A stretch of DNA of 64,000 bases from Candidatus Methanocrinis natronophilus. GTDB lineage: Archaea > Halobacteriota > Methanosarcinia > Methanotrichales > Methanotrichaceae. How positions within the stretch are numbered: position 1 is the first letter of the stretch; each line of letters begins with the position of its first letter. The position numbers and the translations under genes are program-made. Under the pieces are notes generated by a model. It was not told where the DNA came from. It ran no database searches and worked only from the letters and a program-made list of their open reading frames with translations. The stretch spans positions 1 through 64,000 of the forward strand of contig JARFPK010000002.1 in the NCBI GenBank assembly GCA_029167045.1, read 5' to 3'. This document shows positions 24,827-33,292 of the stretch, piece after piece.

Positions 24827-25399
24827 TCACATCACGTTAAACCGTCCGGTGTTTCCGTCGAGCCGCCACCACTTGAAGAAGCCGTAGGGAAACTGGTCGG
24901 AGGCTTCCCTGCTGCCCATGGCGATCAGCGTCTCACCGTCGAGGTTCATCCTGCCCTCAAGCCCGAGTCCCGCGACCACCTCCAGGAGGTCTTCGATCAG
25001 CTGAGGGCCCTGGCCTGAGCGGCGCCTGTAGCAGAAGACGATCCTCAGATCGGCACGGGTGCAGAGGACCTTCCAGAGGGAGTAGGCGATCTTGTCGTTC
25101 TTCTTGCTGTTTTCAAGCTCCATGACCGCCGCCGGGAACCGCCACCCTCCGCCGCCGGGAAAGGCGACGACGTCCAGGGTGAGGTACTCGGATCGCGAGA
25201 CCGGCAGGATCTGGTCCTTATGCCCCTTCGCCGAGGCCGTCCAGCCGAAGGAGGCGCAGGTCTCGACGACGACGTCGGTCAGGTACCTCGTCCAGTCGGC
25301 AAGCCTCTCCTCGACGGAGGCTTCTCGAAGGAGGGTGGCTTTCTCGTACCGCCTGACGCTTTCAAGGAAGGCGGCCCTCCAGTCATCGGAGAGGGTCAT
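24827..25399 (-). CDS. Small nuclease-like protein of the DUF499/DUF1156 operon
   Basis: About 190 residues from ATG 25399, which overlaps the methylase stop as ATGA; the upstream extension to 25441 lies inside the methylase gene. I do not recognise the family. TLDVVAFPGGGGWRFPAAVM followed by ELENSKKNDKIAYSLWKVLC has the spacing of an acidic residue plus E-x-E seen in some PD-(D/E)XK folds, and LRIVFCYRR could be the next strand. No membrane segment. Its fixed place between methylase and ATPase suggests a structural or nuclease role in the same complex. Function is a guess. Confidence 0.7.
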   Translation of the reverse strand: MTLSDDWRAAFLESVRRYEKATLLREASVEERLADWTRYLTDVVVETCASFGWTASAKGHKDQILPVSRSEYLTLDVVAFPGGGGWRFPAAVMELENSKKNDKIAYSLWKVLCTRADLRIVFCYRRRSGQGPQLIEDLLEVVAGLGLEGRMNLDGETLIAMGSREASDQFPYGFFKWWRLDGNTGRFNVM

Positions 25400-28389
25400 A
25401 GGTTCAGGCCCTTCCTTCTCGCCAGGACGCCGTCGATCCACCGCTTCTCTTCGCTTCCGGGAGGGTAGAGAGCCGAAAGCGATCTTGCCAGCTTCCAGAG
25501 GTTCTGGTCCCCGCCGACCTCTTCGACGATGAACCGCCTGAGGGCGTCGCTCCTCCCGTCCGCAAAGAGGAGCATCGCCTGGTGGAGACGGTCGAGGGCC
25601 GTCCTCCCTGGCGGTGGGAGGCTGAGCCCCGGACCATCCACCTCCTTCTTCGGTGCCGCCTCGACGCCGGTTCCCGGAAGCTGGGTCTGGGGGTCCTTCT
25701 TCTTCGTCCTCCTTCCCTTACCGCCGACCTGGGCTGGCGCCTTCTCGAAGAGGTAGCGTGTCCTCTCGCCGACGGGGAGGAGCCGAGCCTGGCTCCCCTT
25801 CACCTCGACGATGCTCGGCATCTTCTCCAGGTGGGCTCCAAGCCCCTGGGCGATCTTACTTGCAGCATCAAACTCCAGGAAGAAGCCCTTCGATCCGCCC
25901 TTCCTCTGAGATGAGGGTTCCTCCTCAGCCTCCTCTCCCTCTTCGCGTTCGTCGCCTTCGTCGCCCTCCCTGCCTCCAGAGCCTTTGCCGCCGTTGCCGT
26001 TCCCGTTGGCCCCTGCAGAGAGGGTCCAGAGCCACATCGCCGTGAGCCTTGCGTCCTCCTCGAAGCCCGTGGTGTCGGCCCCCTCAAAGAGCATGTTGAG
26101 GGCCTCCCTCGATACGGCAGCCCATACCTCCACCAGGTACTCTCCGAGGAGGACGCCTTCGCCGCTCGCCTTCTCGACCCTTGAGTATCGTGAGAAGGCC
26201 TCCAGGGCGGGGCCGATGCAGGAGAAGATGGCGTCGGCGCCGACGACCCCTTCCTCGGCGAGGCGCGGCATCCAGCCGTGAATCCTTCGCGGCAATTCTG
26301 CCAGGACGTCCCGCCAGTCGCCGACATCCTCCGAAAGAGTCCCGTCCGGGTTCTCTCGGGGGCGGCAGACGAGGTGTACGGAGGATGCGAGAGCGGCGGA
26401 GTTCATGGCCCGAAGCCGAGTCCCCATCTCGGTGTCAATCGGCCAGGAGGCGGTGATGACCCAGCCCGCATCCAGCAGCGCCTGGAGCAGCGCCTCCCAG
26501 CCCGTGGTGGTCTTGTTGGCAAAAACGACAACACCAATCCCATTGGCCGCCAGGACTCTTCGTCCCTCACCAAGTGCTTGGGTCATGGTGGACTCGAAAT
26601 AGGCTCTGTCTTTTCCCTTCACCTCATCCACGATGATTTCGTCATCTTTGGGTCCCAGGGGGTCTGTGAACTGAGCTAAAATTGACGAGGGCAAGGTGCG
26701 TTTCAGCCAGACATAAAAGAAGTCTGAGAGATCTGCGTAGGGTACCGCGTCGTAGTAAGGCGGATCGGTAAAGAAACATTGAGCAAATTCGTCTGGGTTG
26801 GTATTTTTTGCAGCCGACTGTACCTCTGAACGCCCTGAATCGACGCCATCATCAAGACTGTTGAGAGCTTTCAAACCACCTTCAACAGCATTTAACCAAT
26901 CTCTTGTAGCCCCACTTAAGATGTTGCCTTCAACAAAATCCCACATCATTGGCAGCGCTTGGCGTCCAAATGTGTGGCCAATATCTTGACTCGTCGAACG
27001 CCACGAGCAAAGAGAGGAATTACTGTCAGCCTGTTTATCCAACGCCAGCGCGAGACACGTCTGCACCGCCGCCGCCAGCCCGCTCTCCTGCTCTTCCGCC
27101 ACCTTCACCCCCGCCTCCTGGACCAGCCGCGCCAAAGTCGTCAGGGCGAGAGCCTGCCGGGGAGTGAAGAGATCCTCGAAGAGGTCCATGCCGTAATTTC
27201 GTTGGGAGAAGGCCCGGCCCGCGCCGCTTCCGCCGCCCATAGGAGTCGGCTCGTCCGGCACCAGACTCAGCGGCCCCACGTGCAACTTCTTCCTACGCTC
27301 AAGCTCCTCGGCAGCCTTCTTCGTCGCCTCCAGGTCCCGAGCCGTCGGGAGCCGGTAGAACCTTCCCTGCCGTCCCGGCCTCGTCGTAACCACCGCAAAT
27401 AGCCTGGCGTCGGCGGCGCCTCCCCGGCGGGCCTTAAGCTGCCTTCGGACCGATGCCACCGGCGTCGTGTAGCCGCAGACCCGGCAGGTCGCCGAGCCCC
27501 TCCGGACCGTCCCCTCGCCGACGTCTTTCGCCATGACGTCCTCCATGATCTCGAAATCGACCCGTCGCTCGTCCTTCTTCGGGACGATCCGCAGGGCGAC
27601 GGACCGGTTCTGTTTTTTCGCGAGCCAGAGGGAGCGCATCAGGGGGACCTCGGCGCCGCATCCCGGCCCCTCGCAGGTTATCGTCCGGGCCCAGAGGTAG
27701 GCGATGGGGACGGAGCCGTCGGGGTCTTTCGGGTAGAACTCTCCTAGCTCCCGCTCTGCTTCTTCCTTGATCCAGGCCCCCCACCGCCTCACCTCGTCCG
27801 CCAGAGTCTGGCCGTACCGAGGGATGTATTCGAGGACGACCTTGTTGAGCAAGACGGCGACGGGGTTGAGGTCGGAGGCGAAGGCGTCGGCCCCGACCCG
27901 GAGCGCCTCCAGGGGTATGGCTCCCCCTCCGGCAAAGGGGTCCACCACCAGGGGGCGGGTGCCGGGTATACCGCCGAGGGCTTCGTGGGCCGACTGGGTG
28001 AGGGCCCGGGCGGCCTTCAGATACCTCTCGTCGGTCGAGCGGTCCCAGTTGGCGAAATCGGCTATGAAGTCGAGGAGGGCCCTCCGGAGCTCCAGGGGGT
28101 CGGTGAGGTCTCTTCCCCCCGTCTTCATCGGGTCCCAGAACTCTCCCATGATCCGCTTCGCGTCGTCGACGAACCTCTCGGGGCACGGGGGATCGTCCGG
28201 CGTTGGGGCCGGGTCCGGCCAGAGGGAGGCGCAGACTACGGCCCTGCAGGCTGCGAGAGGTCGGCGGGCCCACCAGATGTGGAGCGTCGATATGTGGCCG
28301 TGCCTGATCGACTTCTCGCGCCGGGCGTGCCTGCTGATCTCTTTTATCGGGAGGTCGACCTCGATCAGCCGTTTGGGATAATGGGTCAT
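25396..28389 (-). CDS. DUF1156 DNA (adenine) methyltransferase
   Basis: About 997 residues. The N-terminus is the DUF1156 signature (KRLIEVDLPIKEISRHARRE, then HIWWARRPLAACRAVV). The SAM-binding DPFAGGGAIPLEAL is near residue 146, and the catalytic DPPYY is at about 542-546. This marks an N6-adenine or N4-cytosine class methylase that would mark host DNA. A low-complexity Gly/Glu-rich linker lies about 830-870. ATG 28389 is chosen because GAGGGA lies seven bases upstream and homology begins there; the frame stays open to 28479. Codon use is very GC-rich. The stop overlaps the next gene. A GC-rich zinc-like C.G.GC...C.VCGY region sits mid-protein (about 245-320). Confidence 0.9.
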   Translation of the reverse strand: MTHYPKRLIEVDLPIKEISRHARREKSIRHGHISTLHIWWARRPLAACRAVVCASLWPDPAPTPDDPPCPERFVDDAKRIMGEFWDPMKTGGRDLTDPLELRRALLDFIADFANWDRSTDERYLKAARALTQSAHEALGGIPGTRPLVVDPFAGGGAIPLEALRVGADAFASDLNPVAVLLNKVVLEYIPRYGQTLADEVRRWGAWIKEEAERELGEFYPKDPDGSVPIAYLWARTITCEGPGCGAEVPLMRSLWLAKKQNRSVALRIVPKKDERRVDFEIMEDVMAKDVGEGTVRRGSATCRVCGYTTPVASVRRQLKARRGGAADARLFAVVTTRPGRQGRFYRLPTARDLEATKKAAEELERRKKLHVGPLSLVPDEPTPMGGGSGAGRAFSQRNYGMDLFEDLFTPRQALALTTLARLVQEAGVKVAEEQESGLAAAVQTCLALALDKQADSNSSLCSWRSTSQDIGHTFGRQALPMMWDFVEGNILSGATRDWLNAVEGGLKALNSLDDGVDSGRSEVQSAAKNTNPDEFAQCFFTDPPYYDAVPYADLSDFFYVWLKRTLPSSILAQFTDPLGPKDDEIIVDEVKGKDRAYFESTMTQALGEGRRVLAANGIGVVVFANKTTTGWEALLQALLDAGWVITASWPIDTEMGTRLRAMNSAALASSVHLVCRPRENPDGTLSEDVGDWRDVLAELPRRIHGWMPRLAEEGVVGADAIFSCIGPALEAFSRYSRVEKASGEGVLLGEYLVEVWAAVSREALNMLFEGADTTGFEEDARLTAMWLWTLSAGANGNGNGGKGSGGREGDEGDEREEGEEAEEEPSSQRKGGSKGFFLEFDAASKIAQGLGAHLEKMPSIVEVKGSQARLLPVGERTRYLFEKAPAQVGGKGRRTKKKDPQTQLPGTGVEAAPKKEVDGPGLSLPPPGRTALDRLHQAMLLFADGRSDALRRFIVEEVGGDQNLWKLARSLSALYPPGSEEKRWIDGVLARRKGLNL

Positions 28390-28533
28390 GATATATCCCT
28401 CAAAAAATCGTACGGCATTGCCATCGCGCGGATCAAGATCGAGCCAATTTTGAGTCGTGACGCAAACGGTTCGAGCCATGACGCAAAGTTTGAGCCGGGC
28501 GGCGAGGAACGTGCATCAAGCCGATCTGAGCGT

Positions 28534-28629
28534 TCATCTTTCCATGACATAATACGCCCCCCTCGGCGCAGTTCCCTCTGCTCTTACCTTACCTGACTCC
28601 CTCATCTTCTCTAATAGCCTATCAATCAC
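28534..28629 (-). CDS. Mini-ORF resembling a winged-helix end
   Basis: GTG 28629 overlaps the helicase stop, and 31 codons read IDRLLEKMRESGKVRAEG...GAYYVM before TGA. This is the typical last helix and wing of a winged-helix domain. It may be a true short gene, an alternate tail of the helicase after frameshifting, or a remnant. From 28390 to 28533 I see nothing else between helicase and methylase. Confidence 0.3.
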   Translation of the reverse strand: MIDRLLEKMRESGKVRAEGTAPRGAYYVMER

Positions 28630-31600
28630 GGCTAGACCCCAGTATCTTGTCCGACCCGACGTGATAATGCTCGATCTTCACCAGGGGCTCCCAGCCGAGG
28701 CGCGCCGGGTCCTGGATGGTGTGAACCTCTGGGACCGTTGAGCAGTTGTAGACGACGTAGAGCCAAAAGTCCTTCTTCAGCCGCTCGGCGGTCTTGTACT
28801 CGTTCGTTGTGAGGGCGATCTCCCCGACCCCCGATCTGCCCTTCACCTCGATGAACCTCACCTCGATGGCGGTCTTCGGATCTTCCGGGTGAAGCCTCCT
28901 GGATATGAGATCGAACCCGCGGTTATCGGCCTCGACGCTCTCGACCTGCCATCCCCGCGCCTCCTCGTAGGCGATCACGGCCCGGACGGCGACCTCTTCG
29001 ACCTCCTTGTCCTGGACCATCACCCCGATCTCGGGAGATCTCCGATCCGGATGGGGTAAGACCCACGCCCTTCCGTGATGATGGATGTCCGAAACAGTGA
29101 GCTGCCTCTCCTGCCCCAGCTCCCTCCTGCGCCTCTCCAGCCTCAAGTTCAGCTCGTCGAGCCTCTCCTCGGTCGTCTTGATGTTGGCGGCGATGAGGGG
29201 CGAAGAGTCCCCTGCCTGCTGCCTCGTCAAAAGCTCCGCAAGCCTCAGGTTCTGCCGGTTGATCAGCTCGTTCAAGCTGATCTCCATGTGATGCTCGATC
29301 GTTTGAAGCTCCCGTTCCCTCTGGGACACCACCTCGACTAGAAAGGGCTGCAACGCCTTCTCGAAGAGATATCCTTCCACAGCCTCCCTATCAGGCAGAT
29401 CGCCACCGTCAGGAACTCCGACAGCCGACCCCGAAGGTATCAGGTCCAGGAATATGGTGGGCTGGCGGATCGACATGGACCCATCCATATTCGTCTCGAC
29501 GGCGAAGAGCCTCCGGTGGAGGGCGTTGCCCCGGCCATCGGCGACCGCTCCGCTGAATAAATCGAGCCTCGTCGGGTCTTCGCGGTATAGGTCGAAGAAT
29601 ACAGCCCCCCTCCTCAGGTCGGCCTCGGTATGGATAGAAGCGTGTTCCCTTACAGCCTCAAAGAGGGGATGGCCCGGAGTCACCCACTCGGCCGTAGGGT
29701 TGGCGGACAGAAGGGTCTTGTCGAAGACTATCTGCTTGTACTCCCTTCCCAGCTGACCGAACCTCGCCTCCAGACCCTCCCCGATGGAGAGGACCGTCTT
29801 TGGGATCTTCCCTGGGCTGTAGATGTGGAAGCTACCTTTCGCGCCTTTGAGCTGGAGGCCTGCAAGATGGGACGCCTCGACGAAGAAGTCCTCGATCACT
29901 TCAGGAACGAGCCTCTTCTCCTTAGCCTCCTCAGATTTTCCGACGATCGCCGAGAGGTTAAGCTCCCGCTTGGCCAGCCCCTCCAGGGTCGAGTCGGTGA
30001 TCCTGCGGAACCTCTCTATATCGACGTCCTTGATGATCCTATTCTTGATCGCCTCCTCGGTGAGGCTCTTTGCGTACATCTCCCGGAGCATCCGTTCCAG
30101 CTGGTTAGAAGGCATGACGTCGCCCAAGACGTTGAAGACCTTGCCGGTGTTTTTAGGGTCGAGGTCCCTCTCGATGTTCTTGATCCGGTCGAAGAGCATC
30201 TGGAGGACTCGACCTTCTCGGGTGTTGGTCGATACGAAGTTGAATATCAGGCAGTCCTTCTCCTGGCCGTACCGATGTATCCGGCCCATCCTCTGCTCAA
30301 GCCTCATGGGGTTCCAGGGGATGTCGTAATTTATCATGAACCAGCAGAACTGGAGGTTGATCCCCTCGCCGGCGGCCTCCGTTGCCGCCATCACCTGGCA
30401 CTCCTCCTTGAACTGACGTTCGGCGTAGATCCTCGTTCCGGGAGAGTCCCGGTCGCCCACTTTCATACCGCCGTGAATCTGGGTTACCGACAGCCCCCAC
30501 TCGATCAACTTTCCCAGGGGCCTGCCATCTTTTCCGTCCCCCGCCAGGTAGTCGAGGGTGTCCTTATGCTCGGTGAAGAGTAGGAGCTTCATCTTGGGGT
30601 CGTCGAAGATCCCGTGCTCCTTCATCACCTCCCGGAGCTTGAGGAGCTTCGACTCCACTTCATGCTCCTCCAGATGACGAGCCTGATCGATCAGCTTACC
30701 GAGCTGTATAATCTCTTCACGAAGCGAATCCGGATCGATAGAGGCCACCACATCTTCCAGCTGGTCTAAGATGGACTGCTGCTCGTCTTCAGGGAGGTCG
30801 TCGAACTCTTCAGGGATCTTCCTGAGAATCTGCTGCTGGCGGTACCCTTCAGGATCGGCCAGGATCTTCTCTCGCTTCTCCTTCATCCGTTCCAGGCTCC
30901 GCCTGAGGGCATAGGTGCTTGAGGCGAACCTCCTCTGGAGCATCGCCATGGTGAAACCTAGTGCACGACCTCGAACCTGGTTCTCGTCCTCGGAAGCTTT
31001 GATCGACTGGTCCTCGACGTAACGGGTGAGGGCATCGTAAAGGTCCCACTCCTCGTCGTCGATCTTGAACTCGATCGTCTGGACGAGACGTCTCGTGAAG
31101 AGGCTCATCACCGTCCCGGTATCGGGATCAGGGAATGTGACCATCGCCTCCTTGACCCTTCTCAGGTAGAACGGTGCCTCGTGCTGCTCCATCGCCTTTT
31201 CCAGGCTCTTCACGTCGGCGTAGACATCTCTATCCAGAAGCCTCAGGAATAAGCTGAAGTTTTCAGGGTCGCCCTTGTGGGGTGTAGCGGTCATCAGCAG
31301 GTAATGGTCGGTCATATCGGAGAGGGACTCGCCGAGCTGATACGCCAGGGTCTTGTGATCCGCACTGTAAGCGCTCATCTTGTGAGCCTCGTCGACGATG
31401 ATCAGGTCCCAGTGGCTGCGAAGAAGGCTCTCTTTAGCGTCCTCAATCCGAGATACCCAAGGGAGAGACGTTATGGCCTGATCCTTATCCTGCCAGGGGT
31501 TCGAGCCGTAGTTGGCCCTGAGTATCTCGCCCCTGACGACGTCGAACCGCTCGTGGAACTTGTCCTGCATCTCCCTCTGCCACTGGAATGTGAGGTTAGC

Positions 31601-32080
31601 TGGCGTGATTATGAGGGTGCGTTTGATCATGTCCCTGATCTTCAGCTCCTTTATGAGGAGGCCAGCCATGATGGTCTTGCCCGCACCAGGGTCGTCGGCG
31701 AGGAGGAACCTAATTCTCGGAAGCTTCAAGAAGTAGTCGTAGACCGCCTCCAGCTGGTGGGGGAGGGGATCAACCCTGGCGATAGATAGGGAGAAGTAGG
31801 GGTCGTACTCATGAGCCCATTTGAGCCTCCTCGCTTCCACGCCCAGCCGGAATCTGGACGGATCGCCGTCAAACGGCTCCCCATCTGAGGTGACGTTCTT
31901 GAGGGTGCTCAGCTGTTCCTTCGATAGGACTCGATCGTAAAATTGGTTTGTTCTCAACCCCTTGCCACTGACCTTGACAAAATCGCCCATATCTGCCGTT
32001 TTCGTTATCTCTATCGGCTCGGGGAATATCGGTCCCTCGACGATGGCATTGGGCCTGAGCTTTGTGCTTCTATTCTCCAG
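28622..32080 (-). CDS. SNF2/DEAH-family helicase with DUF3883-like C-terminus
   Basis: A large SF2 helicase, 1122 residues from ATG 31990. Walker A is LADDPGAGKTIMAGLLIKEL (PGAGKT about 101-106), DEAH is at about 200-203, and the C-lobe motif is RMGRIHRYGQ. The last 120 residues (NRGFDLISRR, RFIEVKGRSG, LTTNEYKTAERL) match the DUF3883 nuclease-like tail of DISARM DrmD-type helicases. Coding similarity continues upstream of ATG 31990 as LRPNAIVEGPIFPEPIEITK, a usual beginning of this family. No ATG, GTG or TTG lies in that extension; CTG 32080 has GGGAGGG placed suitably before it. First gene of the operon. Confidence 0.88.
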   Translation of the reverse strand: MENRSTKLRPNAIVEGPIFPEPIEITKTADMGDFVKVSGKGLRTNQFYDRVLSKEQLSTLKNVTSDGEPFDGDPSRFRLGVEARRLKWAHEYDPYFSLSIARVDPLPHQLEAVYDYFLKLPRIRFLLADDPGAGKTIMAGLLIKELKIRDMIKRTLIITPANLTFQWQREMQDKFHERFDVVRGEILRANYGSNPWQDKDQAITSLPWVSRIEDAKESLLRSHWDLIIVDEAHKMSAYSADHKTLAYQLGESLSDMTDHYLLMTATPHKGDPENFSLFLRLLDRDVYADVKSLEKAMEQHEAPFYLRRVKEAMVTFPDPDTGTVMSLFTRRLVQTIEFKIDDEEWDLYDALTRYVEDQSIKASEDENQVRGRALGFTMAMLQRRFASSTYALRRSLERMKEKREKILADPEGYRQQQILRKIPEEFDDLPEDEQQSILDQLEDVVASIDPDSLREEIIQLGKLIDQARHLEEHEVESKLLKLREVMKEHGIFDDPKMKLLLFTEHKDTLDYLAGDGKDGRPLGKLIEWGLSVTQIHGGMKVGDRDSPGTRIYAERQFKEECQVMAATEAAGEGINLQFCWFMINYDIPWNPMRLEQRMGRIHRYGQEKDCLIFNFVSTNTREGRVLQMLFDRIKNIERDLDPKNTGKVFNVLGDVMPSNQLERMLREMYAKSLTEEAIKNRIIKDVDIERFRRITDSTLEGLAKRELNLSAIVGKSEEAKEKRLVPEVIEDFFVEASHLAGLQLKGAKGSFHIYSPGKIPKTVLSIGEGLEARFGQLGREYKQIVFDKTLLSANPTAEWVTPGHPLFEAVREHASIHTEADLRRGAVFFDLYREDPTRLDLFSGAVADGRGNALHRRLFAVETNMDGSMSIRQPTIFLDLIPSGSAVGVPDGGDLPDREAVEGYLFEKALQPFLVEVVSQRERELQTIEHHMEISLNELINRQNLRLAELLTRQQAGDSSPLIAANIKTTEERLDELNLRLERRRRELGQERQLTVSDIHHHGRAWVLPHPDRRSPEIGVMVQDKEVEEVAVRAVIAYEEARGWQVESVEADNRGFDLISRRLHPEDPKTAIEVRFIEVKGRSGVGEIALTTNEYKTAERLKKDFWLYVVYNCSTVPEVHTIQDPARLGWEPLVKIEHYHVGSDKILGSSRD

Positions 32081-32333
32081 CGAGTCATCCCTCCCTCGTT
32101 GCCGAACGTGGGGGCCGAACTATCATAAGTCTATTGGTACATTATGAGGTGAGTTCATCGTCTTGCCGCTAAGAGAAGGATGAGCAGCCTGATTGGTCGT
32201 TTTCACCCCAACAGCAAGCGTGAGCTGTCACGAGGATGGGATTTATCATGGAAGCCATCCCAACGCGCAGAATAACCATCTTGGGCGGTCTTGAGGTCGA
32301 TCCCAGACTGGACCCCACTGGAAAGTAGCGACT
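32081..32333 (-). other. Intergenic region upstream of the defence-like operon
   Basis: Probably holds the operon promoter. No clear TATA box could be fixed. A 26-codon plus-strand ORF at 32249 has no support. Confidence 0.3.
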
Positions 32334-32495
32334 TCAAGGACAATACTGATCCAAAACAAATCGGACCAGACAATTCGCGGCAGCATACGAAGTGTTCTTC
32401 TTGATATAGCCGTAGCTCACCAATAACTGGCCGTACTCGCTAAGACACTCCATCTCATCGTCGCTGAGACGAATTACGACCCGCCTGGTCTTCAT
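32334..32495 (-). CDS. Small ribbon-helix-helix-like protein B
   Basis: A 53-residue ORF, M-K-T-R-R-VVIRLSDDEMECLSEYG...KKNTSYAAANCLVRFVLDQY. The RLSDDE strand-helix beginning and the S/Y-rich middle resemble MetJ/Arc-type repressors. It is a diverged paralogue of the gene directly upstream (VTIRLTEEEYDKLEHYS...MREVLRIY) and overlaps its end by 41 bases. Likely a DNA-binding antitoxin-like regulator. Confidence 0.5.
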   Translation of the reverse strand: MKTRRVVIRLSDDEMECLSEYGQLLVSYGYIKKNTSYAAANCLVRFVLDQYCP

Positions 32496-32640
32496 ATATC
32501 CTCAGCACCTCCCGCATGATATGCTGGCAACCAGCGTATGGGCTTGCGCTACGTATGATGCCTAACCTGCCCGCCTTCCGCGAGTAATGTTCCAGCTTAT
32601 CGTACTCTTCTTCAGTAAGCCTGATGGTGACCAATTGCAT
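32455..32640 (-). CDS. Small ribbon-helix-helix-like protein A
   Basis: A 61-residue protein: MQLVTIRLTEEEYDKLEHYS (strand plus first helix), then ASPYAGCQHIMREVLRIYED (second helix) and a basic tail. This is the RHH layout of small archaeal repressors and antitoxins. No toxin gene is adjacent. Its 3' end overlaps the paralogous gene B. Confidence 0.6.
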   Translation of the reverse strand: MQLVTIRLTEEEYDKLEHYSRKAGRLGIIRSASPYAGCQHIMREVLRIYEDQAGRNSSQRR

Positions 32641-33292
32641 GATGAGATATAAGCTTCCTGAATATAAAAAGGCAGCGCTGCTATTCAGCTATATGTATAC
32701 AATGTAAATAATATGCAGCGAGGCCGGTTCTTCCGGGGGTCAGAATGATGTAAACATGAAACTCCCTGAATACCGCCGTTTTTCGGCAGCTTTGAAGTGA
32801 AAATCGACATTCTTGATTCATAATCAGCATGAGCCGAATGAGATTTAATGAGAATTATATGAATGAAGAACCTGGTTTACATCCTCATCTTTGTCTTCAT
32901 GGCAACGGCCTATTCATGGCTACTCTTTAACTCTTCCATGGTGTGAACGCGTTGGATCTGATAATTCATTCTGTGTAAATAAAATATTAAATCAATTTCA
33001 GCGAGGTAGACTGGTTAAGAATCTCCTCCCGACTTCTTTTACGCAAAACTGCGTGCGCTGCCGATTAGTTATGTGACTATCAATTCAATTATGGTACATT
33101 AGGTCACATAACTATATCTGATGTCAGTCCTCTAGTAACTGATTTTGCTAGCATGTGGGAGGATGACCAGGATGCTCCTGCCAGAGAAGTTGGGGGTTAA
33201 ACGTATCTCGATGATAACATAGGAGGGGTCGGACAATTGAGTCGCCGTTCTACATAAAAAAGTAGATGTTGTTGGTAGCCTCTATTTGCCTT
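32641..33292 (+). other. AT-rich non-coding stretch
   Basis: 650 bases with no supported gene. It contains palindromic element copy A (33066-33114). The ORFs here are short and lack codon bias. Confidence 0.6.
33066..33114. repeat. Palindromic element, copy A
   Basis: TAGTTATGTGAC and its exact inverse GTCACATAACTA, separated by 25 bases. Same arms as copies B, C and F. Confidence 0.85.

Noticed and set aside
25220-28600. Long plus-strand ORFs opposite the methylase, helicase and DUF499 genes.
   Set aside because: Shadow frames of very GC-rich genes; they lack motifs and are rich in Arg, Pro and Ser.
32249-32329. A 26-codon plus-strand ORF starting MEAIPTRRITILGG.
   Set aside because: Too short, no SD, no match to a known family.
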